In this document: piece by piece, positions 17,545 to 25,457 of the stretch
Position numbering within the stretch: position 1 is the stretch's first letter
Layout: each line of letters begins with the position of its first letter
NCBI RefSeq assembly: GCF_022369455.1
Contig: NZ_CP059599.1
Location: 400,409 to 464,408 of the forward strand
DNA: 64,000 nucleotides
Direction: 5' to 3'
From: Campylobacter sp. RM5004
Lineage (GTDB): Bacteria; Campylobacterota; Campylobacteria; Campylobacterales; Campylobacteraceae
Notes under the pieces: model-generated
What the model was told of the DNA's origin: nothing
Database searches by the model: none
Seen by the model: only the letters and a program-made list of their open reading frames with translations
Translations under genes and position numbers: made by a program

Positions 17545-18708
17545 ATGAAAGAAAAATTTTTTATTTTAATTTTAGCATTTTTAAGTGCTATTGCGCCCTT
17601 AGCAACTGATATGTATTTACCGGCCTTAAGTTTGGTTCAAGATAGTTTTAAAACAAGTGAATATTTTATCCAGCTTAGCATTGCAAGTTTTTTCGTAGCA
17701 TTTGCTTTGGGACAATTAATCTATGGTCCTTTAAGCGATGTTTATGGTAGAAAAATACCTTTAATTATAGGTCTTAGTATTTTTATAATTTCAAGTTTTT
17801 TGTGCTTTTTGGTTGATGATATTTATACTTTTATAGCTTTAAGATTTATGCAAGCTCTTGGCGGTTGTGCTGGAGTTGTAATAGCTAGAGCCATAGTAAA
17901 TGATTGCTTTTCTAAACAAAAGGCTGTTGCGGTATTTTCATTAATGATGATTAGCTCAAGCATAGCTCCTATGATTTCTCCTAGCATTGGTGGATTATTG
18001 CTTAAATATTTTTCTTGGCAAAGTATTTTTATAACTCTTTTTGCTTTAGGAATAGTTTTATTATTGCTAAGTATTTTTTATCTTAAAGAAAGCAATAATA
18101 ATAAAATCGCTTTTTCAATCTTTAATATTTGCTTAGCTTATAAGAGTGTTTTATCTAAAAAAAGCTTTATAATTTATGTTTTAAGCTCAAGTTTAATTAT
18201 GTGTTCTTTGTTTGCTTATATTAGTGGTTCTAGCTTTGTTTTTACTAAGGTTTTTAATATTAGTTTGCAAGAATATGGACTAATTTTTGGTATTAATTCT
18301 TTAGGTTTTATGATTGCTGCTAGGCTTAATATTTATTTTACAAATAAATTTAGTGTAGCTAAAGTGATATTTTTTGCTTATTTAATAATGTTTATTAATT
18401 CTATACTTTTAATAATTTTTTCTAATAATTTTTACACTTTTAGCGTGTTTTTATTCTTAACTTTATGTATGCTAGGCTTTATTACCCCAAATCTAGTTAC
18501 AAAAGCAATGAGTAAATCAAAACGCTTCTCAGGAAGTGCTTCGGCGATTTTAGGTGCTTCGCAATTTATTTTCGCAGGATTTGCGGCGTTTTTAGTAGGG
18601 GTTATGAATGCTAATACAAGCTTTACTTTAGCCTGTGTTATTAGTGTATTTTGCTTATTATCTAGTATTTTATATCTTTTAAAAATAAGAATAATTAAAT
18701 TGTTTTAA
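17545..18708 (+). CDS. Bcr/CflA-family MFS exporter
   Basis: Twelve-helix major facilitator of 387 residues. The N terminus (APLATDMYLPALSLV) and GQLIYGPLSDVYGRKIPL are hallmarks of Bcr/CflA drug-resistance transporters, H+-driven exporters of small molecules. ALGGCAGVVIARAIVND continues the family pattern. It follows the ATP-grasp gene by 46 bases on the same strand, with AGGAG before the ATG. It could be the exporter for the product of the upstream genes, or an independent drug pump. Confidence 0.85.
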   Translation: MKEKFFILILAFLSAIAPLATDMYLPALSLVQDSFKTSEYFIQLSIASFFVAFALGQLIYGPLSDVYGRKIPLIIGLSIFIISSFLCFLVDDIYTFIALRFMQALGGCAGVVIARAIVNDCFSKQKAVAVFSLMMISSSIAPMISPSIGGLLLKYFSWQSIFITLFALGIVLLLLSIFYLKESNNNKIAFSIFNICLAYKSVLSKKSFIIYVLSSSLIMCSLFAYISGSSFVFTKVFNISLQEYGLIFGINSLGFMIAARLNIYFTNKFSVAKVIFFAYLIMFINSILLIIFSNNFYTFSVFLFLTLCMLGFITPNLVTKAMSKSKRFSGSASAILGASQFIFAGFAAFLVGVMNANTSFTLACVISVFCLLSSILYLLKIRIIKLF

Positions 18709-18720
18709 GTCTAAAATTAT

Positions 18721-18745
18721 GAAATAGGAAGTAATTTCCTATTTC
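18721..18745. terminator. Short inverted pair of the dispersed repeat
   Basis: GAAATAGGAA (18721-18730) and its complement TTCCTATTTC (18736-18745) form a 10-bp stem with a 5-base loop. It lies between the convergent MFS gene and the minus-strand unknown gene, fitting a shared terminator built from half-length repeat copies. Confidence 0.65.
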
Positions 18746-18746
18746 T

Positions 18747-19772
18747 TTAAGCAAGTTTATCTATTAATTTATTATCAAGCAATTCTTTTGCAAAAGCAGC
18801 ACTATCATGGGTAAAATCTCCTAAAAAATCATCGCTTTTTGCCATATTTTTATCAATAAATTCCTTGCTAACATGCAAAAACTCTGCATAATGTTCGTTA
18901 GCTTTATCGCTAGCTTTGTTTAATTGCTCTAGTTTTTGTGGATTTTCTAAGGAATTTGGATCAATATTTAAAATTTCAAGCTTATCTAAATCAGCCTTGC
19001 TAAGTGCTTTTACTCCATTTGTATTTATTGTATTTTTAATTCTTGTAAGGCTTGAGAGTGCGTTTGCTATTTCTTGTTTTTTCTTAGCTTCTTCATCATC
19101 TACATTTATGCTTTTTATTTCATTTGATGAGATATTCACATTTAAAGAAGTTTGTAAATTATCATTATTTGCAAATTCTTCGCTCTCGCCTAGAGTTATA
19201 GTATCATCAAAATCGCTATTTGATAATATTGTTTGATTTAAGGCTTCATCAATGTTTTTAGGAACAGAATCTAAAATCGTAGAATTATTAGCCAAAAAAC
19301 GCTCAATTTTTTGATAAGCTTTATAATCTTTAGCATTTGTGCCATCTAAGCTAAATTTTGCTACTACATTAAGCTCTAATAATTCATCTTTATTTAAAAA
19401 TTCATTATTGTTTTTATTAGCAGCTGCATATCCTCTAGCATAAGCAATATCGCTAAACCAACCACTTACATATTTTTCGGCATTACCATTTAATATAATA
19501 CTCCCATCTTCACGCTTATAAAAGTCTTTACTATCAAAATGGCTTTGCAATTTTGCTAAACTTTCATCGCTAATACTTGCAGAGCTTATGCCATTTTTGT
19601 TTTCAAAATAGATTTTATTACCACTATTATCGCCTGTTTTTAGATTGTCTATTTTATTGTTTTTGATGTTTTCATCAATTTGTTTTAGTTCGTTTTCGCT
19701 CTTTACTCCGCCAAAACTCTCACCCATCTTATGATAAGTATTGTTGTAGATGTTGCTTAAATTAACTTGCAT
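18747..19772 (-). CDS. Unknown 341-residue hydrophilic protein
   Basis: I do not recognise this protein. It is acidic, Asn/Lys/Asp-rich and has no signal peptide or membrane segment. The N terminus (MQVNLSNIYNN) resembles that of proteins sent through flagellar-type secretion only in composition. Residues of about 120-135 (NKNNNEFLNKDELLEL) look like a loose EF-hand-type loop. AAAGGAGA precedes the ATG. It stands alone, convergent with the MFS gene. Secretion and calcium binding are both speculative. Confidence 0.75.
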   Translation of the reverse strand: MQVNLSNIYNNTYHKMGESFGGVKSENELKQIDENIKNNKIDNLKTGDNSGNKIYFENKNGISSASISDESLAKLQSHFDSKDFYKREDGSIILNGNAEKYVSGWFSDIAYARGYAAANKNNNEFLNKDELLELNVVAKFSLDGTNAKDYKAYQKIERFLANNSTILDSVPKNIDEALNQTILSNSDFDDTITLGESEEFANNDNLQTSLNVNISSNEIKSINVDDEEAKKKQEIANALSSLTRIKNTINTNGVKALSKADLDKLEILNIDPNSLENPQKLEQLNKASDKANEHYAEFLHVSKEFIDKNMAKSDDFLGDFTHDSAAFAKELLDNKLIDKLA

Positions 19773-19825
19773 TAAATCTCCTTTAATTGATAAAGGATTT
19801 TATTTTACTTTTTCTTAAATATTAA

Positions 19826-20977
19826 TTAATCTTCATTTCTTAAACAAAAAGAAAATTCTTTAGCAAAAAAGTTTATATTTATATTTCCTTTTTCGCAAGG
19901 AGTTATGATTTTGCAATTTTGATAGCAAGGTTTTAAGCCATAAAATTCTAAGATTTTGTAATTTTGACTATGTATGCTAATTTCATTAATCCCACGAGAT
20001 TTAAGTTCTTTTGCTAGTTCTTTATTTAGATGATAGCTTTTAGCAAAATGTTCGTTTTCATCAATAAATCTATATAAAAATGGATTAAATATTAAAAACA
20101 AAAAGCTAATTACTAAAGAAGTTAATATAAAAAATAAAATAACATTATGTTTAGCTCTAAATTGTGGTAAATGCACTTTAAAAGAGTTTAAAAAATTAGC
20201 AATAATCAAAGGTATTGCAGGTAATAAAAATGGTAAAAAATCAGCAATTTCAGGCTTTTGCCTAAATGATAAAATAAGGCAAATTATAAAAGCACTTGCA
20301 CTTATGCAATAAAGCAAATCTTTTTTACCTTTAAAGCTAATATAATAAATCGTATAGAAAAAATACAAAAATAACGGCGGAGAAAAAACAGCTGACATAA
20401 CCGCAAGTGAATCTAAAAAATATCCTTTAGGCTTACCAGAAAAGTCATATCCATAGATTATAAAAGTTGCAAACATTAGTAAAATCGATAAGACTAATAA
20501 TTTTGATAATCTATTAAAATATGCATAAAATATACAAGCAATAAACAATGAAATCATTGCTTTATCAATATAAACACAAGCTATTAAAACCCCATAAAAT
20601 ATATAAAATTTCTTATTTAACGCAAGATAAGTAAGAAGTAAAGAAACAAATATAATAAGTCCAGCAGGGTTTATTAGCAATGCAGAAGCTAGGCTTCCTG
20701 GAGTAAGATTAAAAATAATATTAGCTAAATAGGCATTATTTTTAAGGTATTTAATTGAGATTTTATATAGTAAAATATTGCTTAGAATATGCAAAATAAT
20801 ATAAGCATATCTTATATATTCCGTGCCAAAAACACTTAAGGCAAAGTTAGCAAATAAGCCATTTAAACTACTTGAACTAAGCTCATTTAGTTCATAAATA
20901 CTAATGCTTAAAAAACTATTTTGCCATAGTAAAATACATACATCAATTAATAAAATAATGCCTAATTTATAATTCAT
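19826..20977 (-). CDS. Polytopic membrane protein, GT39/ArnT-like
   Basis: A 383-residue protein with about nine to ten hydrophobic helices and a soluble C-terminal tail of about 80 residues (from FIDENEHFAKSYHLN). The topology resembles small family-39 glycosyltransferases (ArnT/PMT type), with an acidic first loop (IYELNELSSSS) where such enzymes carry catalytic acids. The substrate is unknown. Its ATG is 7 bases after the stop of the M20 amidohydrolase gene. The Shine-Dalgarno AGGA comes from a dispersed repeat that spans the junction. Confidence 0.65.
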   Translation of the reverse strand: MNYKLGIILLIDVCILLWQNSFLSISIYELNELSSSSLNGLFANFALSVFGTEYIRYAYIILHILSNILLYKISIKYLKNNAYLANIIFNLTPGSLASALLINPAGLIIFVSLLLTYLALNKKFYIFYGVLIACVYIDKAMISLFIACIFYAYFNRLSKLLVLSILLMFATFIIYGYDFSGKPKGYFLDSLAVMSAVFSPPLFLYFFYTIYYISFKGKKDLLYCISASAFIICLILSFRQKPEIADFLPFLLPAIPLIIANFLNSFKVHLPQFRAKHNVILFFILTSLVISFLFLIFNPFLYRFIDENEHFAKSYHLNKELAKELKSRGINEISIHSQNYKILEFYGLKPCYQNCKIITPCEKGNININFFAKEFSFCLRNED

Positions 20978-20978
20978 C

Positions 20979-21000
20979 TAATTCCTATTTCAAATTCTCT
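20979..21000. repeat. Dispersed repeat at gene junction, serving as SD
   Basis: On the minus strand, GAATTTGAAATAGGAATT contains the TAG stop of the amidohydrolase gene. It also supplies AGGA, five bases before the ATG of the following membrane-protein gene. Confidence 0.75.
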
Positions 21001-22076
21001 AATTTTTTGATTAAATTTAGCCATAGATTTACTCCGTTTTCTAAAGCGTTTTTATTAAGTTGCATTTGTGGATGATGAAGCCCTGGTGAGCAATCAACTC
21101 CAAGCCCCATAAATGCCGATGGAATGCCTAGTTTTATAGGGTAGAAGAAAAAGTCTTCTCCACCAGGTGTGAATTGTTCTTTTATTAAATTATCTTCTCC
21201 TAAAGTATCCACAATTACTTCTTCACAGATTTTTGCAAGTTTTTTATCAATTATAGCTGCAGGAATATTGATTAGGTATTCATAATTTATTTTAGCATCG
21301 TATGTATTAGCCATATTTACGATGATTTTTTCAAGCTTTTCTTTCATTTCTTGCATGCTTTCATTATGCTGAGCTCTTAAATCAAATACCAAAGTAGCCT
21401 CACTAGGAATTGAATTAGTTACTCCGCTATCACAAATAAATCTTGTAGCCTTTATGCTGCTAGGTTTATTTGGGTCTATATAAATCTTTCTTGCTAAATC
21501 AATTATGCTAACTCCTATATCAATTGCATTAATTCCAAGATGTGGTCTTGCTCCATGAGCAGCTTTGCCTACTATATCTATTTTAATCGCTGCACTTGCT
21601 GCATAATACATTGAAGCGATTGCTTTAGGGCTTGGGCATTCTTGAATAGGGCGAATATGCATTCCAAAAATTGCACTAAGATTATCGCAAGCTCCTAATT
21701 CAATCATTTTTAAAGCTCCACTTCCAAGCTCTTCAGCAGGTTGGAAGATAAATCTTATTTTTTTGTTTTTAATGATATTTTGCTCTTTTGCTTTTAAGGC
21801 TGCACAAAGTAGCATTGACATATGAGCGTCGTGTCCGCAAGTGTGTTTTGCACAGGCAATATTATCTATAATATGCCCTAAAGCATCAATATCAGCTCTA
21901 AGACCTATGATTTCATCACCACTGCCAAGCTCTGTATAAAAGCCAGTTTTGTCTAATTCTTGTATTTTAAATCCTGCATTTTTAAGTGTGGTTTTTAAAT
22001 ATTCACTTGTTTTAAATTCATTAAATCCAAGCTCTGGAATCTCGTGTAAATATTCATAATGTTTTATAACTTCCAT
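20985..22076 (-). CDS. M20 amidohydrolase (HipO/aminoacylase-like)
   Basis: Zinc peptidase of the M20D family (hippurate hydrolase, N-acyl-amino-acid hydrolase). Metal and catalytic motifs: LRADIDALG, HTCGHDAHMSMLL, and FQPAEELGSGA with the catalytic glutamate pair. HGARPHLGINAID is in the dimerisation lid, and GGEDFFFY carries a late zinc ligand. At 363 residues it is a little shorter than C. jejuni HipO (383), so I leave the symbol open. It is divergent from the YjiH/YjiG pair, with 77 bases between start codons, a link seen with peptide or amino-acid catabolism genes. Confidence 0.88.
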   Translation of the reverse strand: MEVIKHYEYLHEIPELGFNEFKTSEYLKTTLKNAGFKIQELDKTGFYTELGSGDEIIGLRADIDALGHIIDNIACAKHTCGHDAHMSMLLCAALKAKEQNIIKNKKIRFIFQPAEELGSGALKMIELGACDNLSAIFGMHIRPIQECPSPKAIASMYYAASAAIKIDIVGKAAHGARPHLGINAIDIGVSIIDLARKIYIDPNKPSSIKATRFICDSGVTNSIPSEATLVFDLRAQHNESMQEMKEKLEKIIVNMANTYDAKINYEYLINIPAAIIDKKLAKICEEVIVDTLGEDNLIKEQFTPGGEDFFFYPIKLGIPSAFMGLGVDCSPGLHHPQMQLNKNALENGVNLWLNLIKKLENLK

Positions 22077-22153
22077 ATTAACTCCTTTATTTTTATTACT
22101 AATCTTAAAAATTATTGTAGAATAGAATTCTTAATCTTTTTAAAGGAGAAAGT

Positions 22154-22810
22154 ATGCAAAAAGCTACGGAATTTGAAGTAGGAAAGGTAAAGCCAGGTGC
22201 TTATCTTGCTTTAATCTTTTTGGTTTTGTTCTTTTCAGGACTTTTAGCAGGCCATGATATGTTAAAAGCGTTTGATTTTAACACCTTAACAGGTAATTTT
22301 GGTGCTGTTGTAAAAGGAGTTGATGGTGCTAAAGGCACAACATTTGTTGGTAGTGGTGGATTTGGTGCTAGAGCTGGATTTTTATTTGCTTTTAGTTTAA
22401 TTCCTGCTGTAATGCTTGCGCTTGGAGTTATTGAAGTAATGGAGCATTATGGTGCTATAAAAGCTGCTCAAAAATTATTAAATCCTATTTTAAAGCCGAT
22501 TTTAGGAGTTCCAGGTCTTTGTGGGCTTATACTAATTACTGATTTACAAAGCACTGATGCAGGAGCTGCTATGAGTAAAGAAGCAAGGGAGAAAAACTAT
22601 ATAAATGATAAAGATTTAATAGTAATTGCTGCTTGGCAATATAGTGGTGCTGGAATGATTAATAACTTTTTTGCAATAGGTTCAGCGCTTTTAGGTCAAT
22701 TAGTTTGCATTAATTTAATACCACTTGTTGTTATGTTTATACTCAAATTCGTTGGAGCAATTTTTGTAAGAATTGTGCTAAATACATTTTATAGAAAGGA
22801 TTTTGAATGA
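22154..22810 (+). CDS. YjiH-like nucleoside-recognition (Gate) membrane protein
   Basis: A 218-residue integral membrane protein of the Gate/nucleoside-recognition group, resembling E. coli YjiH. Hydrophobic helices are separated by polar loops. LNPILKPILGVPGLCGL and DLQSTDAGAAM followed by QYSGAGMINNFF are the conserved loop motifs. AAAGGAG precedes the ATG. The last codons overlap the next gene by 4 bases (ATGA). The family is thought to move small substrates, but the ligand is unproven. Location next to an M20 amidohydrolase suggests an amino-acid or dipeptide link. Confidence 0.75.
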   Translation: MQKATEFEVGKVKPGAYLALIFLVLFFSGLLAGHDMLKAFDFNTLTGNFGAVVKGVDGAKGTTFVGSGGFGARAGFLFAFSLIPAVMLALGVIEVMEHYGAIKAAQKLLNPILKPILGVPGLCGLILITDLQSTDAGAAMSKEAREKNYINDKDLIVIAAWQYSGAGMINNFFAIGSALLGQLVCINLIPLVVMFILKFVGAIFVRIVLNTFYRKDFE

Positions 22811-23274
22811 ATAACGAGAGCAAAAATCCATTAGATATTTTTATAGTTGGAGCTAAAAAAGGCTTTAATATTGCTATTTATAGTTTAATTCCTAATGTTT
22901 TAATGGCTTATATAATTGCAGAAATGCTAAAGATTTTAGGAATTATGAAAATTTTGGGTGATTATTGTGGTGTGATTATGAATGTTTTTGGCTTACCAGG
23001 AGAATCAATCACCGTTTTATTATCAGCTTGGCTTAGTTCATCAGCTGGTGTTGGGGTTGCTGCTAATTTATATAAAAGTGGGATTTTAAATGAAGTTCAA
23101 GTTACTATCATATTACCTGCAATATTTTTAATGGGAGCTCAACTTCAGTATTTAGGAAGATTACTAGGAGTTGCTGGAGTTGCTAAAAAATATTGGCCTT
23201 TACTTATTTTAACAAGTATTCTGAATGCTTTTATTTGTATGTTTGTAATGAATATAATTTTAAAGTTTGTATAA
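22807..23274 (+). CDS. YjiG-like Gate-domain membrane protein
   Basis: A 155-residue partner of the preceding gene, with four to five hydrophobic helices. VFGLPGESITVLLSAWLSSSAGVGVA mirrors the loop motif of its neighbour and is the YjiG/SpmB-type half of the pair. It overlaps the YjiH-like gene (ATGA), implying that the two products form one complex. A strong hairpin follows the stop. Confidence 0.75.
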   Translation: MNNESKNPLDIFIVGAKKGFNIAIYSLIPNVLMAYIIAEMLKILGIMKILGDYCGVIMNVFGLPGESITVLLSAWLSSSAGVGVAANLYKSGILNEVQVTIILPAIFLMGAQLQYLGRLLGVAGVAKKYWPLLILTSILNAFICMFVMNIILKFV

Positions 23275-23275
23275 G

Positions 23276-23297
23276 AGTTCAGGATTACTCCTGAACT
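23276..23297. terminator. Hairpin between convergent yjiG-like and cytochrome c genes
   Basis: AGTTCAGGA (23276-23284) pairs with TCCTGAACT (23289-23297), a 9-bp stem and 4-base loop directly after the stop. It serves both convergent genes. The T run is weak. Confidence 0.65.
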
Positions 23298-23303
23298 TAA
23301 GAA

Positions 23304-23606
23304 TTATTTTAAAGTTACGATATAAGCAGCTAAAGCTTTCATATCTTCATCGCTAAGATTTTTAACTTGTAATTCCATATTTTTCTTAGCTTTACCACCA
23401 AATGTTCCAGCTTTATAGCCTTGTAATGCTTCTAAAATTGTTTTTTCATCTAAAGTATTGATGATAACTTCTGCACCTGGAGCTTTTTTCTCAGCTGCTT
23501 TTCCATGACAGGCAACACATTTTTTATATAAAGTTGCTCCATCACTTGCCATTGCTGCAGTGCTTAATAAAGATAACGCTGCTAAACTTAATAATACTTT
23601 TTTCAT
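23304..23606 (-). CDS. Periplasmic class I cytochrome c
   Basis: A 100-residue exported c-type cytochrome. The signal peptide is residues 1-20 (cleavage after AMA), followed by the haem-binding CVACHG at about 31-36. A C-terminal methionine (KKNMELQ) is a likely sixth ligand, and DEDMKALAAYI is the terminal helix typical of cytochrome c553. It probably carries electrons between the bc1 complex and terminal oxidase or peroxidase. GGAGACA precedes the ATG. Confidence 0.9.
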   Translation of the reverse strand: MKKVLLSLAALSLLSTAAMASDGATLYKKCVACHGKAAEKKAPGAEVIINTLDEKTILEALQGYKAGTFGGKAKKNMELQVKNLSDEDMKALAAYIVTLK

Positions 23607-23745
23607 TTTGTCTCCTTTGTTAAAAAAGTGGAAGAATTGTAATTTTTTTTGATAAACAAACCAAAATTTAAATAATATTTAAAATTTATTTAAATTAATA
23701 ATGAATCTCAAGTTAGAAAACTAACTTATTTTATGTAAGATTTTT

Positions 23746-23770
23746 AAAAAGAATTTGAATTAGGAATTAG
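23746..23770. repeat. Dispersed repeat serving as SD
   Basis: Variant copy GAATTTGAATTAGGAATT (23751-23768). Its AGGA lies eight bases before the ATG of the response-regulator gene and is the only ribosome site visible for it. Confidence 0.72.
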
Positions 23771-23773
23771 CTT

Positions 23774-24436
23774 ATGCTTGTTTATATTTTAGAAGATGAT
23801 TCTAGCATTAATGACTTAGTAAAATATGCACTTGAGAACTCAAATATTAAAGCAAAAGGTTTTAAAAATGCCAAAGAACTTTATGAAGCTTTGAGAATAC
23901 AAATACCAAATATTTTAATCCTTGATATTATGCTGCCTTGCGAAGATGGTTTTAGTGTTTTAAAAAATATTAAAAGCAATGAAAAAACAAAAAATATAGA
24001 AGTTATTTTATTAAGTGCTTTAAATAATGAAAGCGATAAGGTAAAAGGTCTTGATATGGGGGCAAGTGATTATATTTGCAAGCCTTTTTCTATTTTAGAA
24101 TTTTTAGCAAGAATTAGAAATGTTTTAAGAAGAATTGACTTTGGTAGCGAGATTGTTTTTAAAAATCTAAAGATTAATCTAAAAACAAGAAATGTAAGTA
24201 TTGATGATTTAGAAATTAACTTAACTTTAAAAGAATTTGAATTACTTACTCATCTTGTAAAAAATCAAAATATGTGCCTTAAAAAAGAAGAAATTTTAAA
24301 AGAGATTTGGGGGGCCAATATTTCTAGTAGAACACTAGATATTCATATTAATACTTTAAGAAATAAATTAAAAGATTATGCAAAATATATAATAACAATT
24401 CGTGGAGTAGGGTATAAATTAAGCGATGAGAACTAG
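23774..24436 (+). CDS. OmpR/PhoB-family response regulator
   Basis: A 220-residue DNA-binding response regulator. The receiver domain has acidic residues in EDDSS (about 7-9), the phospho-acceptor Asp in ILILDIML (about 55) and the conserved lysine in DYICKPFS (about 106). A winged-helix domain follows from about 125 (LTLKEFELLTHLVKN, then RTLDIHINTLRNKL and IRGVGYKL). It overlaps the histidine-kinase gene by 11 bases. The PhoB-like shape suggests phosphate control, but no regulated gene is visible here. Confidence 0.93.
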   Translation: MLVYILEDDSSINDLVKYALENSNIKAKGFKNAKELYEALRIQIPNILILDIMLPCEDGFSVLKNIKSNEKTKNIEVILLSALNNESDKVKGLDMGASDYICKPFSILEFLARIRNVLRRIDFGSEIVFKNLKINLKTRNVSIDDLEINLTLKEFELLTHLVKNQNMCLKKEEILKEIWGANISSRTLDIHINTLRNKLKDYAKYIITIRGVGYKLSDEN

Positions 24437-25388
24437 GATATTTTTTGCTATTTTTTTGATTTCATCTTTTTTACTTATTTTATTACAAGCTTTTGTTTTA
24501 TATATCGTTCATAATAGTGAATTTGTATTAGAAAGTATTTTTATTGCGTTTTTATGTGTTGTTGTATTTGGTTTAATTTTAGCTTTTTATATTAGTAAAA
24601 TAATAGTAAAGCCTTTGTTAGAATTAGATATTAACGAGCTTGATAAAGATTTTAATTGTAGTGAGTTAAAAACATTTTTAACTCAGGTAAAAGAGCATAA
24701 TAAACAATTTAAAAAGATAAGAGCTGAGTTTAGTGCTAATGTAACTCATGAGTTAAAAACACCGCTTACTTCAATAATGTTAAGTTCTGAAATGCTTAAG
24801 AATAATTTAGTAAAAAAAGAAGATGAAAAGCAATTTATTGATACTATTTATAATCAATCAAGTGCTTTGCTTGAAATGATAGATGAGATTATTAAGCTTT
24901 CTTTTTTAGATGAAGTAAATAATTTTGATATGAAAAGTGTAAATATTAAAGATATTTTAGAGCAAATCATAAAAGAATTAGAATTTAAATTAAAAGAAAA
25001 GAATATTAAAATTAATTTAGATTTTAACGATTTTGCTTTCTTTGCTAACGAAAAGCTAATAAAGACAATGTTTTATAATATCATTGACAATGCTATTAAA
25101 TATAATATTGATAATGGATTAATTTTTATAAGTTCAAAATTTCAAAAAAAGCGAATTATTGTATCTATAAAAGATACAGGTATAGGGATTTCTAAAGATA
25201 TTCAAAATAGAATATATGAAAGATTTTTTAGACAAGATACAAGTCGTAATAAAGCCATAAAAGGCACAGGTTTAGGGCTTTCAATAGTTAAAAAAATCGC
25301 AAGAATTCATAAAGTTAAAATAATGCTTAATTCAGAACCAAACAAAGGAAGCGAATTTATTTTAGTATTTAAAAACACAAATAAATAA
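24426..25388 (+). CDS. Sensor histidine kinase (PhoR-like)
   Basis: A 320-residue membrane histidine kinase. Two helices (about 5-27 and 35-60) enclose only a few periplasmic residues, so it has no classical extracellular sensor. The H box is FSANVTHELKTPLTS, with the phospho-accepting His at about 109. The N box is YNIIDNAIKYN, the G boxes are KDTGIGIS and GTGLGLSIVKK, and the F box is IYERFFRQDTSRN. It is the cognate kinase of the overlapping regulator. Confidence 0.93.
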   Translation: MRTRIFFAIFLISSFLLILLQAFVLYIVHNSEFVLESIFIAFLCVVVFGLILAFYISKIIVKPLLELDINELDKDFNCSELKTFLTQVKEHNKQFKKIRAEFSANVTHELKTPLTSIMLSSEMLKNNLVKKEDEKQFIDTIYNQSSALLEMIDEIIKLSFLDEVNNFDMKSVNIKDILEQIIKELEFKLKEKNIKINLDFNDFAFFANEKLIKTMFYNIIDNAIKYNIDNGLIFISSKFQKKRIIVSIKDTGIGISKDIQNRIYERFFRQDTSRNKAIKGTGLGLSIVKKIARIHKVKIMLNSEPNKGSEFILVFKNTNK

Positions 25389-25457
25389 TATAATTAAGAT
25401 TAAATTAATACATTGATTTTATAATCAATTTTAAATAATTTTGATGAAAGGACTATC

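Noticed and set aside
24309-24314. G6 run in the response-regulator gene as a possible phase-variation tract
   Set aside because: Six G is below the length at which Campylobacter tracts are known to switch readily, and it lies in the conserved DNA-binding domain.
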